A stretch of DNA of 64,000 nucleotides from Lactococcus allomyrinae (GTDB taxonomy: Bacteria > Bacillota > Bacilli > Lactobacillales > Streptococcaceae). The notes under the pieces were generated by a model that was given only the letters and a program-made list of their open reading frames with translations, had not been told where the DNA came from and searched no databases. Within the stretch, counting starts at the first letter, position 1. Every line of letters starts with the position of its first letter. Shown here in pieces: positions 1 to 12,712 of the stretch. The translations under genes and the position numbers were made by a program. The stretch covers positions 1,426,001 through 1,490,000 of the forward strand of contig NZ_CP032627.1 of assembly GCF_003627095.1 (NCBI RefSeq), read 5' to 3'.

Positions 1-161
1 ATTAAAATTGATGAAATGAAAATTCCTAAAAAAATCGCTTGCCACTCAATTTGTTGAGTAACTCGGCGTTCATAATCTTGTTTCAGCTCATCTGCACGGT
101 TTAAAAGTTCTTCTAGCTTTTTTAGTACATCAAACAGCTGATGACAATAATCAAGAATCAC
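1..161 (-). CDS. Partial hypothetical protein downstream of the atp operon
   Basis: An open frame starts with GTG at 161 and runs off the left edge (53 residues visible). A Shine-Dalgarno-like GAGAGGGA lies about 5 nt upstream. The visible part is a charged helical stretch (VLKKLEELLNRADELKQD) followed by a hydrophobic segment (AIFLGIFISSIL) cut by the edge, so it looks like a small protein with a cytoplasmic helix and a membrane anchor. A sigma-A-like promoter sits between it and the atp terminator, so it is probably its own unit. I do not recognise the family. Confidence 0.5.
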   Translation of the reverse strand, partial: MILDYCHQLFDVLKKLEELLNRADELKQDYERRVTQQIEWQAIFLGIFISSIL

Positions 162-209
162 GGCGTCCCTCTCTATTTTTTAGAATTTCATATATAGAAT
201 ACTCTCTTA

Positions 210-238
210 ATTTTAACATGAATGTCTTTATTTTGCAA
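210..238 (-). promoter_or_regulatory. Promoter of the left-edge gene
   Basis: The minus strand reads TTGCAA, 17 nt, TAAAAT, placed just after the atp terminator and about 50 nt before the GTG start at 161. Seen directly; function inferred. Confidence 0.5.
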
Positions 239-254
239 TCTTATTTTCTCGAAA

Positions 255-275
255 TAAAAAACACCTTCTAGGTGT
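255..275 (-). terminator. Terminator of the atp operon
   Basis: The stem ACACCT/AGGTGT with a 3-nt loop is followed on the minus strand by a T-run. It lies a few bases past the atpC stop, as expected for the operon end. Confidence 0.85.
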
Positions 276-281
276 CTTTTA

Positions 282-707
282 TTACTTGTGTGATGAGACG
301 TTTAAGCGATTCAACGCACGATGAAGTGCAACTTCTGCACGCTTAATTTCATCTGATTTTTTCTCAGCTTTGGCAACTTCAAGTTCTTTTTCTGCACGTA
401 TCTTAGCACGCTCCGCACGGGAAACATCAATGTCACGATTACGCTCAGCGGAATCTGCAACAATTGTTACTAAACTATCTTTAATTTCAATGATTCCACC
501 ATTTACTGCAATATAATCCACATGTTTTTCATCATCTGGACGTCGAACTTTTAGCTCATCAATTTGCAAACCTGCAATTGTAGAAATCATATTAGGTAAA
601 ATACCAATTTCACCATTGGTAGTTCTAGCAGTAATATATATTGCATGGTGGTCATAGACCATTCCAGCGGGAGTAATAACTTGAAGCGTCATAATGTTTT
701 CAGACAT
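282..707 (-). CDS. atpC: ATP synthase F1 epsilon subunit
   Basis: The 141-aa epsilon subunit of the F1Fo H+-ATPase sits in the central stalk at the inner membrane face and couples rotation to catalysis while restraining ATP hydrolysis. An N-terminal beta-sandwich (about 1-85, opening [14 protein letters not shown]) is followed by a charged helical hairpin (about 90-141, rich in E, K and R), the normal family layout and length. The ATG is preceded by GGAGGAATAAA. It is the last gene of the operon, 112 bp after atpD, with a terminator immediately downstream. Confidence 0.96.
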   Translation of the reverse strand: MSENIMTLQVITPAGMVYDHHAIYITARTTNGEIGILPNMISTIAGLQIDELKVRRPDDEKHVDYIAVNGGIIEIKDSLVTIVADSAERNRDIDVSRAERAKIRAEKELEVAKAEKKSDEIKRAEVALHRALNRLNVSSHK

Positions 708-819
708 TTTATTCCTCCGATTAGTTTTTCTATGAAAATATCATGCTTGAAGCGTAATAACTCACGGATAATTTTTTATAAAACCATTCGTTAATACTCT
801 TCATTCATACATAATCGAA

Positions 820-2253
<1,434 letters not shown>

Positions 2254-2410
2254 CTATTACGAATACTTCACATCCCTAAGGTAGAGGACTAAGAGAAGAG
2301 TATAGCAGTAGAATTTCTATTCAGTTTTTAAATTTCATTTTCAAAAATATGCTGACAAAACAATAATTCTTTTTCATAGATTTTTATCAAGTATTGACAG
2401 AAATCTAAAT

Positions 2411-3280
2411 TTACAATGCTGCCGCACCAGCAACAATTTCAGTAATTTCTTGTGTAATTGACGCTTGACGAGCTCGATTGTATTGAATCGTCAAATCGTT
2501 GATTACTGAGTGGGCATTGTCCGTTGCAGTCCGCATTGCGGTCATACCCGCAGCATGTTCTGCAGTCTTTGCATCAACAATAGAACCATATATCATGCTT
2601 TCTGCATATTGTGGTAGCAGTTGATTCAAAATTGTTTCACGATCAGGTTCCAACTCAAAAGTTTCAAGAGAATTCTTTTCTCCTTCTTTCTTATCAAATG
2701 AGATAGGTAACATCTTTTCCATCCGTGCATCGCTTGTTAATGAATTAATGTGGTGATTATAACAAACATAGAGTTCATCAAACTCTTCTGCCTGATACTC
2801 ACTTACTGCTTCAGTAACAATTGCACGAACTTCTTCAAATGTGGGTTGATCAGATAAACCTCTAAGCTCATAAGAAACTTTTACACCACGTGCCTTAAAG
2901 AAATCTGCACCTGTCCCTCCCAATGCTAAAATCGTATATTCAGATTCATTTGCGTGTTTAGTACGAAGAGTGCTCATTACTGATTTCAAGATATTTGAAT
3001 TATATCCGCCAACTAAGCCACGGTCAGAAGTAATCACAAGATACCCCGTCTTTTTGACTTCACGCTTAATCATCATCGGATTTTTAGAAGGACCTTTATC
3101 GGAAGAAACCAAGTCAGTCGTAATTTTACGAACTTTTTGCGCATATACTTGAAAAGCTTTTGCGTGCGATTCAGCCTTTTGCAACTTTGCAGCAGACACC
3201 ATCTGCATAGCACCTGTAATCTGACTTGTTTTCTTTGTTGAAGCAATTTTAGTTTTAATTTCGTTAAGTGAAGCTCCCAT
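2411..3280 (-). CDS. atpG: ATP synthase F1 gamma subunit
   Basis: The 289-aa rotating central-stalk subunit links the c-ring to the alpha3beta3 head. The N-terminal helix ([20 protein letters not shown]) and C-terminal helix (near [20 protein letters not shown]) form the coiled coil that turns inside the hexamer, and both family signatures are visible. Length is normal. It lies 12 bp after atpA, so its translation would not be removed by the atpA frameshift, although polarity could reduce it if the shift were real. Confidence 0.96.
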   Translation of the reverse strand: MGASLNEIKTKIASTKKTSQITGAMQMVSAAKLQKAESHAKAFQVYAQKVRKITTDLVSSDKGPSKNPMMIKREVKKTGYLVITSDRGLVGGYNSNILKSVMSTLRTKHANESEYTILALGGTGADFFKARGVKVSYELRGLSDQPTFEEVRAIVTEAVSEYQAEEFDELYVCYNHHINSLTSDARMEKMLPISFDKKEGEKNSLETFELEPDRETILNQLLPQYAESMIYGSIVDAKTAEHAAGMTAMRTATDNAHSVINDLTIQYNRARQASITQEITEIVAGAAAL

Positions 3281-3292
3281 TAGTTAGCCTCC

Positions 3293-5342
<2,050 letters not shown>

Positions 5343-5409
5343 GCCGTCACCTCACTATACGAGTTTTTATTCGTAATCTGAACATTCATTTTAATCATGT
5401 CCAGCCTCC

Positions 5410-5916
5410 TTACTCGCCAAGTTTCGCTAAGTAGCTATCAATAAGTTCTGATTGTGCGGTAGCATCAAGTGATTGTCCAATCAACTTTTCTGCAATTTGA
5501 ACAGAGATATTGGCAACTTCGCCTTTAACTGAATTAAGGGCTTCTTTACGTTCTTGCTCAATATCTTCTTTTGCACGTTTTTTCAAGCTAGTTGCTTCTT
5601 CATTCGCAGTTGCAAGGACTTTTGCACGATTTTGGGTGGCAGTATCGTTGGCAACTTGAATGATGTTAGCAGCTTCTTCTTTTGAACCAGCAAGCTCTGC
5701 TTGTCTTTGTTTAACTAAATCAGCTGCTTGTTTGTTGTTAGCTTCCGCTGCATCAATATCATCTGAAATTTTCTTTGCACGAACAGCAAAGACACCAGTG
5801 ATTGCTTTCCATGCAAAAGCGCGGAGCAAAATCAGCAAGATGATAAATGCACCACTCACGACAATAACGTTACCGAGAACGGTGTTCGGAGCAGCTTCTA
5901 ATAATGTTGTTGGCAA
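5410..5916 (-). CDS. atpF: ATP synthase Fo b subunit
   Basis: The 168-aa stator subunit. One membrane helix near residues 15-35 (VIVVSGAFIILLILLRAFAW) anchors it, and a long charged helix rich in A, E, K and Q (about 45-150) dimerises along the side of the enzyme to meet delta. Length and architecture are typical. It lies 14 bp from atpB and 67 bp from atpH within the operon. Confidence 0.95.
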   Translation of the reverse strand: MPTTLLEAAPNTVLGNVIVVSGAFIILLILLRAFAWKAITGVFAVRAKKISDDIDAAEANNKQAADLVKQRQAELAGSKEEAANIIQVANDTATQNRAKVLATANEEATSLKKRAKEDIEQERKEALNSVKGEVANISVQIAEKLIGQSLDATAQSELIDSYLAKLGE

Positions 5917-5930
5917 TTTCTACTCCTTTC

Positions 5931-6644
5931 TTAATGTTCTGCTATAATTTTGTGGCTAATGTAAAGATTTGTCAAAAGGACAAATACATAAGCTTGGAGG
6001 GCTGAGATGAAAAGTGAAAAGCCAATCCATGCAATAGCCAAAATCCAAACTACTGGGAGGATAAAAATATTGGAATGAATCATTTCAGCAATCAAGCCAA
6101 GCATGATTTCACCCGCAAAAATATTCCCATAAAGACGGAGTCCAAGCGAAAGAACATTGGTAAATTCTTCCAATATATTCATTGGAAGAAGAAATTTTGG
6201 TTCTTTCCAGAAGGCAACTTTGAGATAACCTTTGAAACCAAATTTTTCTACCCCAAGCAAATTGGCAAGGACGATTACAAGTACTGCGAGTGTCAAATCC
6301 ACAGCTGAGTTCGCTGTTGGTGATTTCCAAAGTGCAATACCACTTGGTGTATCAATTTTTGTCATTAAGCCTAAGCAGTTAGCAATAAGAAGGAAAGAAA
6401 ATAGGGTAAAGTTCATGAGAGAAAAACGCGGTGCTTCATATGGGCCCACATTCTCTTTAGAAATGCCGTTGACAAAATCAACGACCCACTCAAGAACATT
6501 TTGTTTCCCTGTTGGTTTGAGCTGCATTTTGCGGCTCGCCCAGAATACCAGACCGAAGACAATGAGGACGGTCAAGATAGTCATCGTTGTGACTGTACCG
6601 TCGAATGGAATAGGTCCGATATTAAAGGTCCATGTTGATTCCAT
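5931..6644 (-). CDS. atpB: ATP synthase Fo a subunit
   Basis: The 237-aa proton-channel subunit, with five to six hydrophobic helices. The conserved LGLRLYGNIFAGEI carries the essential Arg at residue 170, which faces the c-ring carboxylate. The proximal segment matches Gram-positive a subunits (opening MESTWTFNIGPIPFDGTV). It lies between atpE and atpF. Confidence 0.95.
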   Translation of the reverse strand: MESTWTFNIGPIPFDGTVTTMTILTVLIVFGLVFWASRKMQLKPTGKQNVLEWVVDFVNGISKENVGPYEAPRFSLMNFTLFSFLLIANCLGLMTKIDTPSGIALWKSPTANSAVDLTLAVLVIVLANLLGVEKFGFKGYLKVAFWKEPKFLLPMNILEEFTNVLSLGLRLYGNIFAGEIMLGLIAEMIHSNIFILPVVWILAIAWIGFSLFISALQAYVFVLLTNLYISHKIIAEH

Positions 6645-6689
6645 ACTTGTTCTTCCTTTCTGTATTTAAAATTTCCATATTAGAAAATT

Positions 6690-6938
<249 letters not shown>

Positions 6939-6948
6939 TTACTAAGAA

Positions 6949-6977
6949 ATTCTACTACTATTCATAGTTTTTGTCAA
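6949..6977 (-). promoter_or_regulatory. Main promoter of the atp operon
   Basis: The minus strand has a consensus TTGACA, a 17-nt spacer and TAGAAT, about 50 nt upstream of the atpE start. This is a strong sigma-A promoter fit for an 8-gene housekeeping operon. Confidence 0.85.
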
Positions 6978-7029
6978 AGACTAGCTTGAAATTTTCATAG
7001 TTTTTCATCAATTATATCTTTTTTGTCTT

Positions 7030-7043
7030 TGAAAGCGTTTGTT
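7030..7043 (+). promoter_or_regulatory. Possible CcpA (cre) site upstream of the atp promoter
   Basis: TGAAAGCGTTTGTT matches the cre consensus TGWAARCGYTWNCA at 12 of 14 positions. It lies about 53 bp upstream of the atpE -35 box, a position more typical of activation than repression. Alternatively it is a chance match in the estA 3' flank. Confidence 0.4.
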
Positions 7044-7134
7044 CTTTTTGAATTTATGTTTATTATCCGCTTTTTTATGGGAATCACTAGATGTTAACAT
7101 ATGTTTTTCATTTTTGTTAATAGCATTAAAGATT

Positions 7135-7923
7135 TTATATTAAACGTTCTTCTTGGACATAGTTTATAGGAAGCCATTTTAGAACTTCTTCGATATATTT
7201 TGTCCAATAGTACCAGTCATGTGTACCAGAAGATTTTTCATAAGTCGTATCATAACCAAAACGCTTTAACTCACTAACAGCAAATTCATTTCCTGAAAAT
7301 AACTCATCTTGTTCACCACACCAAACATAAAGTTTTGGTTTTTCTTCTTGTTTGCGTGCTCGTGCTGCTAAAGCAAGAATTTCATTGTCAGAGTTTTTGA
7401 ACTGCTCCCATGTTCCAAAAATTCCTCCCCAATACTCTGGATTTTCTTCAAAACGTCCTTCCATACCATTAAAAGTGAGGACTCCAGAAAGACTCGCAAT
7501 ATGACTAAAGTGATTAGTTCCAAGTCCTAATCTAAATGCCCCATATCCTCCCATTGAAAGTCCTGCAATAAAGTTCTTATCACGCTTGGTAGAGAGGTTA
7601 GGAAAGAAATTTTGAATAACTTTGGGAAGTTCAATTGCGATTGCATCAAAGTAGTTCATCCCATAAGTCGTATTGACATAAAATCCTAAATCTGTTGATG
7701 GCATAATAATGGCGATATTTGTATGACGAACAAGCCGATCAAGACCTGTACGCGCAAGCCAAGAGTTTTCATTACCACTCATTCCATGAAGAAGATAAAG
7801 AACAGGAATATCAGTATTCTTAAAACCAGAAACTTTACTGGCTTCAGGGTAGATAATTTTGACATTACGATTCATGCCAAGAACTTCTGAATAGTATTCA
7901 AGATTAATTATTGCCATATCCAT
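7135..7923 (-). CDS. estA: EstA-type esterase (tributyrin esterase / esterase D fold)
   Basis: A 262-aa alpha/beta hydrolase very like the lactococcal tributyrin esterase EstA, which cleaves short-chain acyl esters and can form flavour esters. The nucleophile elbow GLSMGGYG places Ser at about 123; an acid near CGEQDELFSGN and His in GTHDWYYW (about 235) complete the triad, and LLHGMSGNENSW is the oxyanion region. The L. lactis protein, as I recall, begins at the equivalent of ATG 7917, so this start could be two residues long; neither start has a good Shine-Dalgarno. Cytoplasmic, no signal peptide. Confidence 0.88.
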   Translation of the reverse strand: MDMAIINLEYYSEVLGMNRNVKIIYPEASKVSGFKNTDIPVLYLLHGMSGNENSWLARTGLDRLVRHTNIAIIMPSTDLGFYVNTTYGMNYFDAIAIELPKVIQNFFPNLSTKRDKNFIAGLSMGGYGAFRLGLGTNHFSHIASLSGVLTFNGMEGRFEENPEYWGGIFGTWEQFKNSDNEILALAARARKQEEKPKLYVWCGEQDELFSGNEFAVSELKRFGYDTTYEKSSGTHDWYYWTKYIEEVLKWLPINYVQEERLI

Positions 7924-8328
7924 ACCGACACTTTTACTTGAATTGTATTTAAAAATTTGACTTTAACACTTTCTATTGCTATTCAACTTACTGTTTTGGA
8001 AATCTCATAATAATTTTGTTACTATGTGTAATCGCAGTAGCAACTAGTAAAATTCGATGAATTTTAAAGTAGACCTAGTATAGATTTGGTGTTGAAATTT
8101 CTAAATAACTTTTTAGTGTCCATCGGTATTAAGAATGTTTAACTTCCAAATAGATTACCTCACCTTTGTTTAACTAGAGTTGATTAATCTTATTAAGAGT
8201 TAAATCAGTATAAATCCGATGTTCCTTTCTATATAATAAATTCAACGTTTTATTAGTTGTAAAACGCTTCCTTTATTGTAACATTTTATCGAAACTATTG
8301 GGGATTTATGCCCCTTTTCCGAATAGTT
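7924..8328 (-). other. 405-bp non-coding region between comEC and estA
   Basis: AT-rich and without a credible ORF. I see a possible estA promoter (8077-8105) and the inverted repeat at its comEC end (8292-8329). No tRNA or known RNA was recognised. Confidence 0.5.
8077..8105 (-). promoter_or_regulatory. Possible estA promoter
   Basis: On the minus strand TTTAGA, 17 nt, TATACT, giving a leader of about 150 nt to estA. The -35 match is only 4 of 6, so this is tentative. Confidence 0.3.
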
Positions 8329-8329
8329 T
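8292..8329 (-). terminator. Nested inverted repeat at the comEC stop
   Basis: Outer arms AAACTATT/AATAGTTT enclose an inner GGGGCATAAATCCCC hairpin. The outer arm abuts the comEC stop codon. There is no T-run after it, so it may be a 3'-end stabiliser or a weak terminator. Confidence 0.45.
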
Positions 8330-10563
8330 TATCTTACTGTCGAAATTCGCCAGATTCCTTTGATTTCAGTGAGTTTTATCGCACCATTTTGATCTGTTCT
8401 TAGACTTTTTACTTTATATTTTTTGAAAGTATCTAGTGTCTGTTGATTGGGATGTCCGTAATGATTGTTTTTTCCTACTGATATGATCGCTAATTGTGGT
8501 TGAATTTGTTTAATAAACTTTGGATTTGAACTCGTTTTACTCCCGTGATGACCTGCTTTTAAAATATCAACTTTTAAATTTGGATAGTTTTTTAATAATT
8601 TCATTTCACCATCTTGCTCTAAGTCACCTGTGAATAAAAACTTTTTCCCATAAAAGTTACCATAGGTCACTATGGAATCATTGTTGTCCCCTTTTCCTGT
8701 ATAACCGTTGGACAGAACTTGAAGTTGACTGTTAAAGATGGGAATTTCATCACCAACTTGAGTGAGATGGATAGGAATTTTCGCTTTTTTTAATTTACCT
8801 ACAAAGTCTGGACAAGTTAATTCTCCTGGACTAACCCATACTTCTTTAATTTTTATTTTATCAGCAAGATTTAAAAAATCACCGACATGGTCGTCATCTG
8901 TGTGCGTGAGTATGAGCTGATCAATCTGACTCACTCCCTCGGATTCTAGATATGGGATGAGCGTTTTAGATGCATTTGACTCTGTTTGAGCTTTTTGCCA
9001 ACTTTTTTCTGGAATATTGAGTCTTCCTCCTGTATCAATCAAAATCGTCTGTTTATTAAAGCGATCCTTTAAAAAGATGCTATCTCCTTGTCCGACATCG
9101 ACTGCGGTAATGGTTGGCTGGCTTGGATTCTTGCAGGTGAAAAATATAATAAACAGACTGCATAATAGGAGCCAGCGCAGCTTTTTCTGCATCCAAAAAT
9201 CGAGCAACAGAGCTGTTATGCTCAACAAAAGTATGAGTTGTATTGCATTGGGCTTGCCCAAAACAAGTGGATAATGAAAAGGGCAGTCTACAAGCTGAAC
9301 AAGTGCTTCAAGTGTTTTAAACATCCAGTTTAGGTTGAGCGTTAATCCTGTCAGTGATAGTAAAAAAACTGTAAGTAACAGCGGAAGGAGTATCAAATCA
9401 AATAGCATCCCAAAGCCAATGGTTAGTAAAATAGAGAGGGGCTGGAAAATATAAAAATTGAAAATGAGTACAGGGAGTACTAGTAAGCTCAGTGCTGATG
9501 ATGCGATAATCACTTGTTTAAGCTTTGAAGTCAAATGAATTTTTTCTGTCAGTGATTCCTTTTTGCTTATGAATAAATGTGATAGCATACTGATAGCAAA
9601 TGCGTAAAATAGAGTGAGCTGACCACCTGCTGTCAGTAAAAATTTGGGACTTACAAACATTAAAATAAGTGTGGTTAGAGCAATATTGTCTAAACCTGTC
9701 AATTTAATATTTTTTTGAAAAAGTGCGCGAAGAATTGATACTGATAAACCTGTCAAAAAAGCATAGATAATTGAAAAAGGAACTTGGAGGATATCCACAA
9801 TATCTCGTCGTATTCCCAAACGTAGCAATATTTTTCGCAAGCCATCAATAAAAAAATTAACTTGCATCCCTGACAATGCAAATAAATGGATAATCCCAAG
9901 TGAACTATAAATATCACCCATTTGCTCAAAATCTTTATCAAGATACCCAAAAAGCAGTCCTGTCATATAGTTTGACATAGGTTTGGGGAAATGACTTTGT
10001 ATCCAAACAATTGCGCTTCTTCGTAGTACGTGTAAGTCAAGCCCTCGATTTGTTTTGATTTTCGAGATAGATGTAACGATGATTTCTCTGTAAATTCCTT
10101 GTGTTGCAAGATATTTTTGTTCATCAAAACCATTAAAATTTCTTTGATGCTCTGGAACTTCAAGGTTTCCTGTGAAACTTATTGTGCAATTTTGTCTTAG
10201 ATTCTCATAAAATTTTTTCTCTTTTTCTGATTGGAGTGTGTCATAAACTTGATATTTTTTACCAGCTTCATTTCCCTGAAAACTGAGCAAATCACCATTT
10301 ACTTGAATACTGTCAGGAATAATCTTGATTTGGGAAACGTTTTGAGCTTGAGTTATCATTTTTTGATGGTTGTCAATGCTGACAATGAAGAAAAAACCTG
10401 TCAGCACCAATAAAATTGGAAAAAGCAGGAAATATTTTCTATACAATGCTATACCCAGCGAACAGGCAAAGGCTAGTGCTATTAATGAATTAAAATCAAA
10501 AATGCAATAATAAAGCAAAACTGCTAAATATGCTAAAAATATCAAAGGAAACTTAGTCAACAC
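8329..10563 (-). CDS. comEC: ComEC/Rec2 DNA-uptake channel
   Basis: A 744-aa membrane protein that forms the channel for single-stranded DNA entry during natural transformation. Several N-terminal membrane helices precede a competence domain (about 200-470, with FALSGMQVNFFIDGLR) and a C-terminal metallo-beta-lactamase-like domain (about 480-744) carrying HTDDDHVGD and AGHHGSKTSSNPK. It starts with GTG at 10563 and overlaps the end of comEA by 11 bp, so the pair is translationally coupled. It is apparently intact, as expected for a strain with transformation capacity. Half-sites of the TGACAG repeat occur in its coding sequence. Confidence 0.93.
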   Translation of the reverse strand: MLTKFPLIFLAYLAVLLYYCIFDFNSLIALAFACSLGIALYRKYFLLFPILLVLTGFFFIVSIDNHQKMITQAQNVSQIKIIPDSIQVNGDLLSFQGNEAGKKYQVYDTLQSEKEKKFYENLRQNCTISFTGNLEVPEHQRNFNGFDEQKYLATQGIYREIIVTSISKIKTNRGLDLHVLRRSAIVWIQSHFPKPMSNYMTGLLFGYLDKDFEQMGDIYSSLGIIHLFALSGMQVNFFIDGLRKILLRLGIRRDIVDILQVPFSIIYAFLTGLSVSILRALFQKNIKLTGLDNIALTTLILMFVSPKFLLTAGGQLTLFYAFAISMLSHLFISKKESLTEKIHLTSKLKQVIIASSALSLLVLPVLIFNFYIFQPLSILLTIGFGMLFDLILLPLLLTVFLLSLTGLTLNLNWMFKTLEALVQLVDCPFHYPLVLGKPNAIQLILLLSITALLLDFWMQKKLRWLLLCSLFIIFFTCKNPSQPTITAVDVGQGDSIFLKDRFNKQTILIDTGGRLNIPEKSWQKAQTESNASKTLIPYLESEGVSQIDQLILTHTDDDHVGDFLNLADKIKIKEVWVSPGELTCPDFVGKLKKAKIPIHLTQVGDEIPIFNSQLQVLSNGYTGKGDNNDSIVTYGNFYGKKFLFTGDLEQDGEMKLLKNYPNLKVDILKAGHHGSKTSSNPKFIKQIQPQLAIISVGKNNHYGHPNQQTLDTFKKYKVKSLRTDQNGAIKLTEIKGIWRISTVR

Positions 10564-11209
10564 AGATAGAATCCTTTAATTTTGCAATTGTTTTATCGCC
10601 AAAACCTGGTACATTTCCTAGATCTTCTACTGATTGAAAATTACCATTTTGAGTGCGATAATCAATGATATCTTGCGCCTTCTTTTGACCAATACCGTTC
10701 AAAGTTTGGAGTTGTGTCAAATCGGCAGTGTTGATGTTTACTTTTGGCGTTTGTGATGTGGTTGTCAGCGAATTTCCCACTCCGTCAGTACTGACAGAGT
10801 TATCAGCAGATGCTCCGCTTGCCATTTCTCCCTTTTGAGGAACATAAACTACCTCTTCATCCTTTAATTTCGCTGCTAAATTAACCTGATTTTGATCCGC
10901 ATTTGTAGTAAAACCTCCAGCCAATTTAATCAAATCATCAACACGCATATCGCTAGAGACATTATAGACATTGGGTTTCACAACTGCCCCTTTGAGGTCA
11001 ACTTCAATTTCTGTTGCTTTTGAAAAATGGTTTGATGTGCTGACAGAAGTTTTGTCAGTACTGACAGAACTCAACATCGTTGCTGACAAGGCATTGTCTG
11101 CACTTTTTGGATGACTGACAAAATAAAAGATTCCACCAGCAAACAGTGCAACAACTGACAGAATCACAAGTTTCAAATTTTCTTTGATAAATTCGATTAT
11201 TCTTTCCAT
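10553..11209 (-). CDS. comEA: ComEA DNA receptor
   Basis: A 218-aa membrane-anchored protein that binds double-stranded DNA outside the cell and delivers it to ComEC. One membrane helix (about 12-32) is followed by a low-complexity Ser/Thr linker (35-65), a SLBB-type domain (about 66-120), a second S/T-rich linker and a helix-hairpin-helix pair (about 155-218, VNINTADLTQLQTLNGIGQKK). Both linkers are built partly from the CTGTCAGTACTGACAG repeat, translated as SVSTD. There is no Shine-Dalgarno before the ATG. The sequence CCGTAATA ends 6 nt before the start and could be a degenerate competence sigma (ComX) box. Confidence 0.92.
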   Translation of the reverse strand: MERIIEFIKENLKLVILSVVALFAGGIFYFVSHPKSADNALSATMLSSVSTDKTSVSTSNHFSKATEIEVDLKGAVVKPNVYNVSSDMRVDDLIKLAGGFTTNADQNQVNLAAKLKDEEVVYVPQKGEMASGASADNSVSTDGVGNSLTTTSQTPKVNINTADLTQLQTLNGIGQKKAQDIIDYRTQNGNFQSVEDLGNVPGFGDKTIAKLKDSICVD

Positions 11210-11284
11210 ACTTGATATTACGGAAAAAATCTTGAATTGTCACTTAACGTTTTCCTAACCACTAATTTTTCTCACCTTAGTCGT

Positions 11285-11312
11285 AAAAAAAGCGCTGTAT
11301 ACCACAGCACTT
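11285..11312 (-). terminator. Terminator of the ABC exporter operon
   Basis: The stem AGTGCTGT/ACAGCGCT (one G-U pair) is followed by seven T on the minus strand, shortly after the permease stop. Confidence 0.85.
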
Positions 11313-11320
11313 CTAAGATT

Positions 11321-12712
11321 TTATTTTCTTACTAGCAGAATCCTAGCTGCAATAATCGCAACAACAATGAGAATAATAATCAGCCAAGCCTGCCAAGTGT
11401 TCGGATGATAACCCAGGCCACTTTTGCGCTTAACAAACCAAGGTTTTTTCCCGCTGGTTTCACTAACTTCTGCCTTTATTTTAGGTTTATTATCTTTACC
11501 CAAAATATTGTTAAAAAGTTGTCTGATAATTTTCTCATCGCTGTAAGAAAGTACGTTGCGCGCGTAGATTTTCTCGCCAGCTTTCGCTACAGCAATAGTC
11601 GCCAAAAGTTGCAAAATCAATGCAATCCAAGCCTCTGCTGTAGTTGAATATTGAATAGCAAAACGGCTGGTCATCAAAGTTGGACTAATAAAAGGAATAA
11701 AACTCAGCACCTTTAGCACCACATTCCCAGGTACAGCAGCTCCAGCAATCCCACCAATATAACCAATCATAGATAAGAAAGCAATCGGTTGAGTAGCTTG
11801 TTGCACTTGTGACTGCTCATTAACAAGTGATGCGACAATCGAAGCCAAGAATAAATAACCCAATATCCCAACAATTGCCATCAGGACAATATAAATGCCA
11901 AAACCAAAAGTGATTCCAGAAAGCATTCCACTAATTGCTTGAACTTGATCCATATCCTTAATAAATGGATACGCAATACCAAATCCTACTACATAAATCC
12001 CAATCTGTGTTGCTGTTAACATGATTACACCGATAATCTTACCATAGTACTGCACATTTGAACTTGTTGCTGCAAGCAACGTTTCCATGATTCGACTTGA
12101 TTTTTCATTACCGATTTCTTGACCAATAATCCCAACATAAAGCATCAAAAGAACAAAAATAAAGATTGAAGCAATCGTTCCAACAGCAACATTTGCTCCA
12201 GCAGCAGCAGCACCACCAGCTGTTGTACCCGTAGCTGTCTGTTTCTCAACTGTAAGATGTGCTGGAGCCAACAATGATTTCAAATCAGCAGAGGTTAAAC
12301 TCAACCGACTCGCCGTTTGAGCAATATTGACCTGCGTCAAAGCCGATGTCAGGCTGCTCTCATCAAACTTAATATTCGAGCGAGTATTTGTAATCAGACG
12401 ATAACCATCATCTGATACCAAGAGAAAACCATCAATTTTTCCATCTTCAAGTTTGGTTTTTGCCTCATTCTCTGTTGAAATGTTAGACAAATCAGCTGAA
12501 AGATTCTTATCCGCTTTAAGAATCTGTGTAATTGCTGGTGCATTTACGACAGCCATCTGTGGCGTCTGACTCCCACCAGAACTAACAATCAATCCTACTA
12601 ACAGCGAAACTGCTACTAGTAAGAACGGAGAGATGACCAAGGCCCAAAATCCTGCTCCCTTGATTCGATTACGATAAATATTTTTAGCAACAAGCCAAGT
12701 CTGATTTTTCAT
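11321..12712 (-). CDS. ABC exporter permease (NatB/YhaP type)
   Basis: A 463-aa ABC-2 family permease. An N-terminal membrane helix (about 22-45, ALVISPFLLVAVSLLVGLIV) is followed by a long extracytoplasmic loop (about 50-170) and then a cluster of five helices (about 175-390) plus a C-terminal helix (WQAWLIIILIVVAIIAARI). This arrangement resembles NatB/YhaP proteins that pump ions or toxic compounds with a NatA-type ATPase. It overlaps the ATPase gene by 4 bp (ATGA), so the two form one transporter. The substrate cannot be inferred. Confidence 0.85.
   Translation of the reverse strand: MKNQTWLVAKNIYRNRIKGAGFWALVISPFLLVAVSLLVGLIVSSGGSQTPQMAVVNAPAITQILKADKNLSADLSNISTENEAKTKLEDGKIDGFLLVSDDGYRLITNTRSNIKFDESSLTSALTQVNIAQTASRLSLTSADLKSLLAPAHLTVEKQTATGTTAGGAAAAGANVAVGTIASIFIFVLLMLYVGIIGQEIGNEKSSRIMETLLAATSSNVQYYGKIIGVIMLTATQIGIYVVGFGIAYPFIKDMDQVQAISGMLSGITFGFGIYIVLMAIVGILGYLFLASIVASLVNEQSQVQQATQPIAFLSMIGYIGGIAGAAVPGNVVLKVLSFIPFISPTLMTSRFAIQYSTTAEAWIALILQLLATIAVAKAGEKIYARNVLSYSDEKIIRQLFNNILGKDNKPKIKAEVSETSGKKPWFVKRKSGLGYHPNTWQAWLIIILIVVAIIAARILLVRK

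Noticed and set aside
6232-6669. Plus-strand open frame of 145 codons opposite atpB
   Set aside because: Antisense shadow of a conserved membrane gene; no ribosome site and basic, low-plausibility composition.
11055-11243. Alternative frame starting upstream of comEA (GTG, 62 codons)
   Set aside because: It overlaps the comEA start in another frame and has no Shine-Dalgarno; the comEA frame carries the expected membrane helix.
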